The position numbers were made by a program, and so were the translations under genes. Source: Myxococcales bacterium (lineage in GTDB: Bacteria; Myxococcota_A; Polyangia; Polyangiales; Polyangiaceae). From it: DNA of 64,000 nucleotides. The notes beneath the pieces are model-generated. The model did no database searches, was not told the origin of the DNA, and was given only the letters and a program-made list of their open reading frames with translations. Positions 1-8,519 of this stretch are shown one piece after another (position 1 is the first letter of the stretch; each line of letters opens with the position of its first letter). The stretch is taken from positions 434,001-498,000 of the forward strand of contig JADJQX010000008.1 in assembly GCA_016712525.1 (NCBI GenBank). Direction: 5' to 3'.

Positions 1-1037
1 GCGAGCACGAGGCCCACGTCGAGGGACGAAGCGGGCACGATGCCCTCGGGGCGGTGCGACAGGAGAAGGCGAAAGTCCCCGTCCGCCCTCCGTAGGGCTC
101 GCTCGATCGACGCACGCATGGGCGTCTCGATGTCCCCGCGCATGGCGCGCGGATCGTCGATCCCGAGGAGGGCGAGAGACGCACCGTCGACGTCGAGCTT
201 CACACCGTCGTCGACGAGCAGCGGGACACGGGCGCGCTCGTAGGCCCGACGGACGTCGCGCGTCGATTGAAAGTGCTCGTGATTGCCGAGGCAGCCGTAC
301 ACACCGAGGCGCGGCCGCGCGTTCGCGAGCACCGAGAGCGCGTCATCCCAGAGCCACGGCCTCTCGACGAAGTCGCCCGTCACCACCACGAGGTCGGGGC
401 GCTCGAGGCTCGCGCGCTCGAGGGCGGCCTCGAGGTCTTCCGTCGTTCGGTACACGCCGAGGTGCACGTCGCTGACCTGCACGATCCGGAGCCCCTCGAG
501 CGCCTTCGGTAGCTTCGGGACGGAGAGGACCTTCGTGCGGACGGCAGGCGACGCAAACCCCGTAGAAAACCCGATGGCGCCCGCACCGACGGCGCTCGCA
601 GGGGGGAGCGCCGCCACGGCCGAGAGCGCGGCACGGCGCGTGATACGCGGGCGGGCGAGCGGAGGAGGGGCGGCCGAGGGAGGAGCCTCGGGTGACTGCC
701 CGGGCGAGTCGATGGTGCCCTCGCTCGCCGGACGCGAGCGGCGCGTGAGCCACGCGAGCACACCCGCCGAAGGGATCGACACGAGCACGAGCGCGAGAAA
801 AACTGGGGCGGCCGAGACGAACGTCCCTCCGGCTCGCCCCGCGAACGAGGACGTCCGAAAGACGAGCCACGCGCCGTGCGCCGCGAGCGCCGACATCACC
901 AAGGCGAGCCACGCGCCCCGCAGCGCGGGCCTCGCATAGACCCGCGGCAAGAACACGCGCACCGCCGCGAGGTTCGCGAGGAGGAGCCCGATCGTCGCGA
1001 CGAGCGACCACGACGAGCGAACGAGCGGGAAGATCAT
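1..1037 (-). CDS. membrane-anchored calcineurin-like metallophosphoesterase (3' end outside window)
   Basis: The reading frame opens with ATG at 1037 and is still open at the window edge, so the C-terminus is missing. Residues 1 to about 100 hold three or more hydrophobic segments (one reads LVATIGLLLANLAA). A linker with an RRAALSA stretch follows, then a metallophosphoesterase domain. Visible metal-site motifs are SDVHLG (DxH), GDFVERP (GD), GNHEHF (GNHE) and SHRPEG. This matches the YkuE/YaeI-like family of membrane-tethered phosphoesterases that hydrolyse phosphoesters on the outer side of the inner membrane. The substrate cannot be told. It stands alone, 260 bases downstream of the S1 gene on the same strand. 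Confidence 0.8.
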   Translation of the reverse strand, partial: MIFPLVRSSWSLVATIGLLLANLAAVRVFLPRVYARPALRGAWLALVMSALAAHGAWLVFRTSSFAGRAGGTFVSAAPVFLALVLVSIPSAGVLAWLTRRSRPASEGTIDSPGQSPEAPPSAAPPPLARPRITRRAALSAVAALPPASAVGAGAIGFSTGFASPAVRTKVLSVPKLPKALEGLRIVQVSDVHLGVYRTTEDLEAALERASLERPDLVVVTGDFVERPWLWDDALSVLANARPRLGVYGCLGNHEHFQSTRDVRRAYERARVPLLVDDGVKLDVDGASLALLGIDDPRAMRGDIETPMRASIERALRRADGDFRLLLSHRPEGIVPASSLDVGLVL

Positions 1038-1194
1038 GCGCGCCTCGAGATCGACGTCGACGCCATCGTGGAGGGGAACGCTCGACCGAAGGAGAGGCTT
1101 CCGTTTCGCATGCCGAGAGCATGGGCCCGCGAGATGGGAGGGGTGCGAGGCTCGCGTGAAACGTCGTCGCAGGTCAGGTGAACGCCGCGTGAAC

Positions 1195-1255
1195 GGGCGC
1201 CCCAGGGGCCGACTATGCCTTTGATTTCAAAGGACAAAATGCGAAAGGGGCGCCC
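1195..1255. repeat. nested inverted repeats between two minus-strand genes
   Basis: GGGCGCCCC (1195-1203) and GGGGCGCCC (1247-1255) form a perfect inverted pair 43 bases apart. Between them CCTTTGATTTCAAAGG (1218-1233) is a second, near-perfect palindrome. The structure lies downstream of the S1 gene stop (1297) and upstream of the phosphoesterase start (1037). It may end or process the S1 transcript, or control the next gene. No run of T follows the outer arms on either strand, so it is not a classical terminator. Confidence 0.5.
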
Positions 1256-1296
1256 TGTTTCGAGCGCCGCCTTCGGGGTGTCCGGAGCCGTACCCG

Positions 1297-3360
1297 CTAT
1301 TTCTGGGGCACGATGTTCCGCTTCTGGAGGAGATCGGCGAGGGTGCCGAACTTCGCCTCGCGCTTCACCTGCGCGCGGTACTGCTGGTACGCGTTGCGCT
1401 CGGTGTCCTCGTTCATGGCGCGAATCGAGAGCTTGAGCTCACCGCGCTTCGGGTCGATCTCGACGATCTTGGCGTCGAGCTCCTTGCCCACGGGGAACTC
1501 CTTGCGGAGGTCGGTGCCGCGGGGGGTGCCCGTCGCGCCGGCCGTGATGAAGCCGCGCGCGTGCCGCCCGGTGGCGCCGAGAACACGCACGGTGAGCCCC
1601 GCCGCTTCGGCCGCCACGATCTGGACCTTGACGGTGCGATGCGGCGCGATCTTCTGAGGCGCCTCGCCCGCCGCGTCTCCCGAGGGGGCCGGGTGGAGCG
1701 CGATGCGGTGCGAGCCGGGCTCGACGTGAGCGACGACCACCTCGATCGCGTCGCCCTCTTTGAGCACCTCGTTCGGGTGGTTGATGCGCTTCACCGAGAG
1801 ATCGCCGACCTGGATGAGGCCGTCGACCCCGGGCTCGAGCTCGATGAAGGCGCCGAAAGGCTTGAGGCGCGCGACCTTGCCGGTGTGCCTCGTGCCGACC
1901 GCGAACTTCTCGGCCACGGCGGCCCACGGGTCGTCGATCGTCGCGCGACGGGAGAGCCAAATCTTCTGCTTCTCGTCGACGCGGAGGATCTTCACCTTCA
2001 CGGTCTCGCCGACCTTGAAGACGTCCTTCGGCTGATCGGCGCGGTTGTGGCTCATCTCGCTGAGCGGGACGAGGCCCTCGACGCCGCCGATGTCGACGAA
2101 GGCGCCGAACGACACCACCGTGCGGACCACGCCGTCGACCGTCTTTCCGATCTCGATCGACTTGAGCGCCTCTTCGCGCCGCTCCTTCGACTCGCTCTCG
2201 AGCATGGCCCGACGCGACAGCACGACGTCGCGGCCGCGCTTGCCGTACTGGGTCACGGCGAAGCCGAGCCGCTTTCCGACGAGCGGGTGGAGGTCGGCGC
2301 CGAGGCGCAGGTCCATGTGCGAGCCCGGGGCGAACGCGCGGAGGCCGTCGACGTCGACCTCGACGCCGCCCTTGATGACGCCCGTCACGATCCCGAAGAC
2401 CATGGTCTTGTCGCGGAACGCAGCGGCGACGAGGGGCTTCGCGCGGCGAAGACGCTTCGGGTGGTGCGTGAGCACGACCAAGCCGCCGCGGCCGCCGTCG
2501 TTGTGCACGACGCCGACGAACGGAGCGCCCGGTTCGAGGATGACCCGCGGGAGCTGCACGGCCGCTTCTTCGGTCTTCTTCGCCGGAGCTTCGGCGGCAG
2601 CGGCAGCGGGAGCCTCAGCGGCCGCAGGAGCCTCGGCGGCCACGGGAGCCTCGGCCGCGGCCTCCACGCCTTCGGCCGGAGCCTCGGCGGATTCGGTCGC
2701 GGGAGAGCCGGGGGAGACCTCGGTCACGGGCACGGGCTCGCCCGCAGGCGCGGCGCTCGTGTCCTTGGCGTCGTCGTCGTCGTCGGCCGCGAGATCGGCC
2801 TTGGCGTCTTCCTCGGAGATGAGGAGCTCGCGAAGATCGAAGAGGGCCGTGCCCTTGCCCGAGAGGTCGACGAAGAGCACATCTTCGGTGATCTCGAGCA
2901 CCTTGCCGAACACCACGTCACCGAGGGCGAACGCGGGGCGCTCCTTCTCGGGCTTCGGGGCCTTCTTGGGCTTGGCCGGACGAGCGGCCTTCTCACCTTC
3001 GGCGCCTTCGGCCGACGCGCCCTCGACGGGCTGGCCTTCGCCCTCGGCACCTTCGGCCGACACGCCGGCTTCGCCCTCGGGGCGCGCGCCGGGCTTCTTC
3101 TTGCGGCGACGACGACGACGCTTCTTTTTCTCGCCACCCTCGGTCCCGGAGGCTTCTGCGGTCGCGCCCTCACCTTCGCCCTCTGCGCCGTCGTCGTCGC
3201 CGGCCCCTTCGGGCGCGGCACCGAGCGGCGTGGTAGGCGCCTCGGACGAGACGGCCGATGGCGCTTCGTTCGACGCGGAGGCCTCGGGGGCTTTCGGCGC
3301 GTCGACCGAGACGGCTTCGGGGGAGGTGTTCGGGGTTTCGGGAGTCTCCGGTGTGCTCAT
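1297..3360 (-). CDS. multi-S1-domain RNA-binding protein (ribosomal protein S1-like)
   Basis: Predicted 687 aa from ATG at 3360. Residues 1-140 are acidic and Ala/Glu/Pro-rich, with a very basic patch at 78-89 (EKKKRRRRRRKKKPG). An OB-like strand begins at 145 and is interrupted by an Ala/Glu low-complexity insert (about 185-265). Four clearer S1-type OB folds follow at about 318-385, 405-472, 489-558 and 576-647. The third has the classic VVSFGAFVDIGGVEGLVP signature and the fourth LKPFGAFIELEPGVDGLI. The C-terminal tail reads FGTLADLLQKRN. S1 repeats bind single-stranded RNA. The protein may act in translation or RNA turnover, but it differs from canonical RpsA by its long disordered head and may be a paralogue. 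Confidence 0.85.
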   Translation of the reverse strand: MSTPETPETPNTSPEAVSVDAPKAPEASASNEAPSAVSSEAPTTPLGAAPEGAGDDDGAEGEGEGATAEASGTEGGEKKKRRRRRRKKKPGARPEGEAGVSAEGAEGEGQPVEGASAEGAEGEKAARPAKPKKAPKPEKERPAFALGDVVFGKVLEITEDVLFVDLSGKGTALFDLRELLISEEDAKADLAADDDDDAKDTSAAPAGEPVPVTEVSPGSPATESAEAPAEGVEAAAEAPVAAEAPAAAEAPAAAAAEAPAKKTEEAAVQLPRVILEPGAPFVGVVHNDGGRGGLVVLTHHPKRLRRAKPLVAAAFRDKTMVFGIVTGVIKGGVEVDVDGLRAFAPGSHMDLRLGADLHPLVGKRLGFAVTQYGKRGRDVVLSRRAMLESESKERREEALKSIEIGKTVDGVVRTVVSFGAFVDIGGVEGLVPLSEMSHNRADQPKDVFKVGETVKVKILRVDEKQKIWLSRRATIDDPWAAVAEKFAVGTRHTGKVARLKPFGAFIELEPGVDGLIQVGDLSVKRINHPNEVLKEGDAIEVVVAHVEPGSHRIALHPAPSGDAAGEAPQKIAPHRTVKVQIVAAEAAGLTVRVLGATGRHARGFITAGATGTPRGTDLRKEFPVGKELDAKIVEIDPKRGELKLSIRAMNEDTERNAYQQYRAQVKREAKFGTLADLLQKRNIVPQK

Positions 3361-3610
3361 GGCTTTGCCCGATCGGGGGGGCCGACCATAGCCCATTTCT
3401 TCGCGCATCAAAGCCGATTTGGGCCCCGCACGAAGAAACCGGGCCTCGCGCCCCTCACGGCACGGCTCTCGGATGTCCCGCCCTCCGCCCCGCGAGCCCC
3501 CTCCGCGGTGCGGCTCGGGCGCACGACGTCCGCGCGAGCGACGATCGGAGCAGGGCCGTCGTAGAGAAGCCCCACGCCTCCAACGAATCCAAATAAACCA
3601 ATAAGAACGG

Positions 3611-5233
3611 TTACTTCGCGAGCGCGTCGTACGCGAGCCCGTGGAACGCGAGGCGGTTCTGGTAGTAGAACAAGAGGCGCGTATCGTGCAGAACGAGCGA
3701 CTCTCCACGAGGCGAGAGGACCTCCTCCACGTGGTACCCCGCGAAGGCGCGCAGGGCGTCCTCGAGCACACCGTCGGCGTCGCGGTTTCGGAGGCCGGGC
3801 GCGGCCACGATCTTGTTCTTCGACTCGAGCTCTCGCACCTCGGCGAGCACCCGAGCGACCTCGTTCGCGAGCTCGGCCCGGGGCATGCGCACGTCGTCCT
3901 TGGAGCGCAGCATGGCGAAGAGATCACCCTTGCCGACGTGCCGCCGTAGGCTCCCGAAGGCCGCGGCCGCGACGACGTGGGTCGCCATCACCACGGTCTC
4001 CTTCTTGAAGCCACGCACGATCGCCTCGCCGAGCTCGCGGGTGTACTCGACGTCTCGCTTCGCGTCGCGGCCGCGCGAGCCGTCTTTGCGCTGGAGGAGA
4101 GACTCGGCGTCCACGTGCCGGCCGCGCGCGTCGTGCGAGCGCCCCTCTTCGTCGACGAGGTTGCCGAAACAATCGAGGGGCTCGCCGAAGCGCACGACAC
4201 ACGCGCCGTCGAGCCCAAGGAACTTCTGCGAGAAGGCGGCGACACGCCCCACCCGCGTCGACTCGTCGTCCTCGATGATGTAGCGGGCCTTGCCTTCTTC
4301 CTGGAGGAAGTCGTCGATGAGGGTCTCGGCCTCGAGCGTGAGCAGGTAGTTGATGGTGGCCGGGACGAAGAACACCTTGCGGGGTCGCCCCGCTTCGACC
4401 GTGCGGGCGAAGGCCTCGAGGCCCGTACCCGCGAGACCGAGCTTCAGCTTTCGCTCGACCCCGCCGGAGCGAGACCGCGTGCCTCCCGGGAAGAACAGGC
4501 TGTGGTACCCGCGCTCGATGAGGACGCACGAGTACGCCTTCAGCACGTCCTTGTAGAGCGCGTGGCGGAGCCTTCGGTCGACGCGGTAGGCGCCGAGGTT
4601 GTGCATGAAGTAGCTCAGCACCGGGTTCGTGAAGAGGTTCTTGCCGGCGCCGTAGGTGGCGGGAGGAAGCCCCGAGCGCTCGAGCGCGAACCCGAACACG
4701 ACCGAGTCGAGGTTCGAGAGGTGCGTGGGCACGTAGACCACGGTGCCGATCTCGGCCAGCCGACGCACGTGCTCGCGCGGCCCTTGCACGACGATGCGGC
4801 CGTCGAGCGCCGTGAGATCCAGCGACTGCGGCAGGTTCTTCATCATCGATCGCGGAGACATGAGCGCCCCGAGGAGGGGAGCCATGGCGCGCGAGGCGAA
4901 CTGGTAGACGCGGGGGTCGAAGTTGCCCGCCACGTCCCAGGCGTACACCTTCGCGTACTTCGACACGGTCTCCCGGAGCTCGGCCTCGGACATGCGCCCG
5001 AGCGACGAGGCGAGGTGACGCCACTCCGCGAGCTCCGCCCCCCCCGACGAGGCGAGCCTCCGAACCTCGAGGTACGCCGCATCCGACAGCGTGTAGAGCG
5101 GGTCCTTGGTGGACGCCCCCACGCGCGACACGACCTCCTCGACGATGCTGCTCCGCGCCTCGTTGAAGCGGAAAATGGGGGCGGCGCTGTCGCGCACGGA
5201 TACGGACCTTTCGAAGAGGCGCTCGAGGGGCAC
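3611..5233 (-). CDS. PlsB-like glycerol-3-phosphate/lysophospholipid acyltransferase
   Basis: About 540 aa from a GTG at 5233. A GTG at 5197 is an alternative, and no clear ribosome site decides between them. The acyltransferase core shows the HxxxxD motif as HLSNLD, then FFPGGTRSRSGG in the place of the usual EGTRSR block, and VPATINY as the fourth motif. The order and the large C-terminal part resemble PlsB-type enzymes rather than the short PlsC family. The expected role is acyl transfer to a glycerol-phosphate backbone at the inner membrane in phospholipid synthesis. It stands alone, divergent from the isochorismatase gene with about 215 bases between them. Confidence 0.75.
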   Translation of the reverse strand: MPLERLFERSVSVRDSAAPIFRFNEARSSIVEEVVSRVGASTKDPLYTLSDAAYLEVRRLASSGGAELAEWRHLASSLGRMSEAELRETVSKYAKVYAWDVAGNFDPRVYQFASRAMAPLLGALMSPRSMMKNLPQSLDLTALDGRIVVQGPREHVRRLAEIGTVVYVPTHLSNLDSVVFGFALERSGLPPATYGAGKNLFTNPVLSYFMHNLGAYRVDRRLRHALYKDVLKAYSCVLIERGYHSLFFPGGTRSRSGGVERKLKLGLAGTGLEAFARTVEAGRPRKVFFVPATINYLLTLEAETLIDDFLQEEGKARYIIEDDESTRVGRVAAFSQKFLGLDGACVVRFGEPLDCFGNLVDEEGRSHDARGRHVDAESLLQRKDGSRGRDAKRDVEYTRELGEAIVRGFKKETVVMATHVVAAAAFGSLRRHVGKGDLFAMLRSKDDVRMPRAELANEVARVLAEVRELESKNKIVAAPGLRNRDADGVLEDALRAFAGYHVEEVLSPRGESLVLHDTRLLFYYQNRLAFHGLAYDALAK

Positions 5234-5449
5234 GCGCCGATGACACCAAGGGCGGTCGCTCGAGGCAAGCGGAAGCGCGACTATACGTACTCGTACACAA
5301 AGAACCGCGTGCCCGAAGCCGATCCGTCCGCGAGGCTCGTGCGTAGCCCGAATGACGCGGGAACCACGCGACCTTCGGCGCCATGCGCGGAGAAAATGCG
5401 TTAGGATCCTCCCGTCGAGCTCCCCTCCCCTGGCCCAACCACCCCGACC

Positions 5450-6259
5450 ATGAGCGACGCCCCCGATTCCGATGCGCCCGACGAGCTGTGGGCCGAGGTG
5501 TCGAGCCTCCTCTTCGCGGCCCGCCACCCGCGGATCGAGGGGCTCGTGCTCGAGATGCAGCCCCCGCCGGTCGTCGACGCCTTCCACGCGGCCCGAGAGA
5601 CGGCCGCGGCGGTGGGGCTCGCGCTTCCCCCCGAAGCTCCTCCCCCCGCCCTCCGGGAGCGCATTCTCGCCACGTTGGCCGAAAAACGCCGAGGGCCACG
5701 CCAGGCGCTCCTCGTGCTCGACATGCTCGTCGATCACCTCGCCCCGGGCGGCGCCCTCGAGGTGCCCCGCGCCCGCGACATCGTGCCCGCCCTCGCGAAG
5801 CGCATCGACGAGGCGCGCGCCTCGGGCATCCCCGTCATCTACGTCGTCGACGAGCACTCCGCCGACGATCCCGATCTCGCGATGTGGGGCACCCACAACG
5901 TCGCCGGAACGGGCGGGAGCGACGTGTGGCCCGCGATCGCGCCCCACGAAGGGGACACGGTGGTGAAAAAGCCTACCTACAGCGCCTTCTTCGAGTCCTC
6001 GCTCGACTCGGTGCTCGAGGGCCTCGCGGTCGACACGCTCGTCCTGACGGGCTGCCTCACCGAGATCGGCATCAAAGCGACGGCGATCGACGCGCTCCAA
6101 CGGGGCTACGCGATCGACGTCCCCCCCGATGCGCAGGCCGGTGCGGCCGAGCCCCTCGAGCAGGGCACGTTGGCCTCCCTCCGCATGATGGCCCCCTATG
6201 GTCCGGCGCGGCGGGCGCGGCTCGCGAGGCTCGGCGCTACGGCTCCGCACGCGCCCTGA
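5450..6259 (+). CDS. isochorismatase-fold cysteine hydrolase (nicotinamidase-like)
   Basis: Predicted 269 aa. After an 80-residue N-terminal extension the hydrolase domain starts at LLVLDMLVDH, whose first Asp fits the catalytic acid. KKPTYSAFFES supplies the expected Lys, and TGCLTEIGIKATAIDALQRGY holds the nucleophilic Cys in the family's usual context. Members hydrolyse amide or vinyl-ether bonds, for example of nicotinamide or isochorismate. The substrate here cannot be read from the motifs. The N-terminal extension (LFAARHPRIEGLVLEMQPPP) is not part of the usual domain. The next gene converges on it with a 10-base gap. Confidence 0.8.
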   Translation: MSDAPDSDAPDELWAEVSSLLFAARHPRIEGLVLEMQPPPVVDAFHAARETAAAVGLALPPEAPPPALRERILATLAEKRRGPRQALLVLDMLVDHLAPGGALEVPRARDIVPALAKRIDEARASGIPVIYVVDEHSADDPDLAMWGTHNVAGTGGSDVWPAIAPHEGDTVVKKPTYSAFFESSLDSVLEGLAVDTLVLTGCLTEIGIKATAIDALQRGYAIDVPPDAQAGAAEPLEQGTLASLRMMAPYGPARRARLARLGATAPHAP

Positions 6260-6269
6260 ACGCCAGCGT

Positions 6270-6884
6270 TCACAGCGCCGCGCCGAAGCCGAACGTCGCC
6301 GCGACGAAGAGCTGCGGCCCTCTCCCGATGGGCACGTAGCTCGGCTCGAGCTCCGCGAAAATGCGAAAGCGCGACGCGCCCATGCCGTGCGACACACCTC
6401 CGACGAGGCCGAGCCCGGACCTGTGATCGAGCCCACGCGACGAGTCCCCGAGGAGCGACGCGCCCGGGTGGTCGCGCCACGTCTCGGCCTTCGCGTAATG
6501 GATATGGACGAGGCGAAGCCCGCCGTACGGCCTTAGCCCCCAGGTGTCCGTGCGTTCGACCCGCAAGCCGAGCGCCAGCCGAATCCAGATGTTGTTGGGC
6601 TCGGTGTCTCGCGCCGCAGAGAGCCCGGCCGCGCCGAGGAGCTCGAGGGCGAAGAGCCTCCCCAAAGGGAACGTGGCGCCGAGCTCACCGCCGATCGCGG
6701 GTACGGCGCCGGCCCCCGTGTCGAGCACCGAGATCCCGGCCGTTCCCGCGTAGATCGTGAGCGCCCGTGGGCGTGCGGCCGCGGGGGGAGCGTCGGCTTC
6801 GACGGCCCACGCGAGGCGCGGAGCCAGGGCCACGAAGAAGAGGGCGAGCGCGGCGAGCGACGAGCGTGCGACGAGGCGGTCCAT
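6270..6884 (-). CDS. secreted outer-membrane beta-barrel-like protein, function unknown
   Basis: Predicted 204 aa. A signal peptide is clear (MDRLVARSSLAALALFFVAL followed by an Ala-rich cleavage site near residue 27). The mature part alternates short hydrophobic strands with Gly and aromatic residues (FALELLGAAGLS, IRLALGLRVERTD, LRPYGGLRLVHIHY) and ends in FVAATFGFGAAL. This pattern is typical of a small barrel. No enzymatic motif is visible. It converges on the isochorismatase-fold gene and is divergent from the MtfA-like gene 60 bases away. Confidence 0.6.
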   Translation of the reverse strand: MDRLVARSSLAALALFFVALAPRLAWAVEADAPPAAARPRALTIYAGTAGISVLDTGAGAVPAIGGELGATFPLGRLFALELLGAAGLSAARDTEPNNIWIRLALGLRVERTDTWGLRPYGGLRLVHIHYAKAETWRDHPGASLLGDSSRGLDHRSGLGLVGGVSHGMGASRFRIFAELEPSYVPIGRGPQLFVAATFGFGAAL

Positions 6885-6943
6885 GAGCCGTGGGTGGACC
6901 CACGCGCCACGGATTATGAGTACGCTCTTGCTCGAGGTGACCT

Positions 6944-7759
6944 TTGGGGTTCTGGCAGCGACGCCGTCGAAAGAAGATCGTGACGCGAGACCTCTCCCGC
7001 GACGAGCTCTCCGCGATCGTGCGGGCCGTGCACCTTTGGCCCGTCCTGCCCGAGCCCGACCGGAAGAGGCTCGTCGACGACGTCAAAGTCTTCCTCGCCG
7101 AGAAGACCTTCGAAGGCGCCCAAGACCTCGAAATTACCGATGAAATACGCACGACCGTGGCCGCCGCTGCGTGCCTCTTGGTCGTGCGACGCCCGCCCGA
7201 GCGCGCGGACGATCTCTACCCCGATCTCGAGACGATCGTGATCTACCCGCATCCGTTCGTGGTCACGGCGAGCGTGAGGCTCGGAGCCGTGACCCTCGAG
7301 GGCACCCAGGTGAGGAGCGGCGAGTCGTGGTCACGGGGGCTCGTCGTGCTCGCGTGGGACGAGGTCGCGCGGGACGTGAGGGTGCGAGGCTCGGGCCACA
7401 ACGTGGTGCTCCACGAGCTGTCGCACCAGCTCGACGCCGAGGACGGAGACGTCGACGGCGTGCCGCTCCTCGGCTCGCGCGGCGCCTACACGCGCTTCGT
7501 GTCCGTGCTCGACGCGGAGCGTGCCTGGCTTGAGGGGAGGCTCGCGCGCGGCCTCTCGGTCGACATCGACGCGTACGGAGCCCAGAGCCCAGCCGAGCTC
7601 TTCGCGGTGACGACCGAGGCCTTCTTCGAGCGGAGCGTGCCCCTCGCGCGGCGCCACCCCGAGCTCTACGAGGCGCTCGTGTCCGCCTACGGAATCGACC
7701 CCGCGGCGCTCCTCGAGGGGCGTCAGGAGCGGCTCGGCGACGGAGACCACGAAGCGTGA
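6944..7759 (+). CDS. mtfA: MtfA-type (M90) zinc metallopeptidase
   Basis: Predicted 271 aa from TTG at 6944 (MGFWQRRRRKK). No in-frame ATG or GTG lies just upstream, so TTG is the best start. The zinc site is VVLHELSHQLDAEDGDVDG, which fits HExxHxxD, with a distal Glu likely in SPAELFAVTTEAFFE. The pattern HELSHQLD plus AELFAVTTEAFFE is the M90/MtfA signature. In enterobacteria MtfA is a peptidase that binds the glucose repressor Mlc. No such partner is implied here. The protein has no signal peptide and should be cytoplasmic. Confidence 0.85.
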   Translation: MGFWQRRRRKKIVTRDLSRDELSAIVRAVHLWPVLPEPDRKRLVDDVKVFLAEKTFEGAQDLEITDEIRTTVAAAACLLVVRRPPERADDLYPDLETIVIYPHPFVVTASVRLGAVTLEGTQVRSGESWSRGLVVLAWDEVARDVRVRGSGHNVVLHELSHQLDAEDGDVDGVPLLGSRGAYTRFVSVLDAERAWLEGRLARGLSVDIDAYGAQSPAELFAVTTEAFFERSVPLARRHPELYEALVSAYGIDPAALLEGRQERLGDGDHEA

Positions 7760-7781
7760 CGGGACGACGCGACGAGTGGCC

Positions 7782-8519
7782 TCAGGCGCCCTCGAGCGCC
7801 TCGTGCACCTCGACCGCCACCATGTCGGAGAGCTTCTCGTAGAGCTCGTGCCCCTCGTCGGCCGTCGCCAGGCTCGGCGCGCCCGTGTAGGCGTCGGGCA
7901 TGCCGATCTCGCGGAACGTGGATTTTCCCTCGCGGATGCCGTCGGCGAGGCTCACGGTCAACGTGGGGAGGCTCGTGTAAGATGCACGCACCTCGCCCCC
8001 CGCGGCGAGCACGAGGGACGTCTCGTAGCGCCCGGCGTGGCAGTCTCCGCGCTTGAACTCGTCCGACAGCGTACGCCCCCACCTCCGCGTGAGCGGGCAC
8101 GCCACCGACACACGCCCCTTCGGATGGAGCGCCGCCGCCGCGCGAACGGCCGCGTCGTGTGCCGGCTCGAGGTGGTTGTTCACGAAGCACACGTGCGCGA
8201 AACCCTCGCGCAAAAAACGCCCGGAGAGATCCGCGAGCAGGCTCGTGAGCACCTCGGCCGAGAGCCCGATCGCCCCCGCGAAGCCACCGGCGTAGTCCGT
8301 CACGCCGTACGGAACGCTCGGCGCCACGACGGCGACGATCCCCTTCGCGGCGAGCTTCGCGACGGCGCGACGCGCTGCCTCTTCGGAGATGCGCGTGTCC
8401 GTGTCGAGCGCGAGGTGAGGCCCGTGCGGCTCGCAGCTCCCCGTCGGGACGAGCGCCGCGACCGGTCCGGCGCGGAGCATTCCCGAGAGCTCCTCCGTGG
8501 TGAGCGTGGCGAGCCTCAC
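7782..8519 (-). CDS. creatininase-family amidohydrolase, coupled to acyl-CoA ligase
   Basis: About 245 aa from GTG at 8519, which overlaps the upstream ligase's TGA by four bases (GTGA), so the two genes are translationally coupled. Metal-binding motifs of the creatininase fold are visible: PTGSCEPHGPHLALDTDT (Glu, His, Asp), VNNHLEPAHDAAV and GDCHAGRYETSLVL. Family members open cyclic amides or hydrolyse formamides, as in creatinine amidohydrolase, MftE and FAPy deformylase. Pairing with a CoA ligase is unusual and suggests a step in breakdown of an aromatic or amide compound. That is inference. Confidence 0.75.
   Translation of the reverse strand: MRLATLTTEELSGMLRAGPVAALVPTGSCEPHGPHLALDTDTRISEEAARRAVAKLAAKGIVAVVAPSVPYGVTDYAGGFAGAIGLSAEVLTSLLADLSGRFLREGFAHVCFVNNHLEPAHDAAVRAAAALHPKGRVSVACPLTRRWGRTLSDEFKRGDCHAGRYETSLVLAAGGEVRASYTSLPTLTVSLADGIREGKSTFREIGMPDAYTGAPSLATADEGHELYEKLSDMVAVEVHEALEGA

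Noticed and set aside
1561..3564. Long plus-strand open frame opposite the S1 gene
   Set aside because: It mirrors the Ala/Glu low-complexity code on the other strand, has no domain, and the S1 folds on the minus strand are clear. Many similar long antisense frames in this GC-rich DNA were dropped for the same reason.
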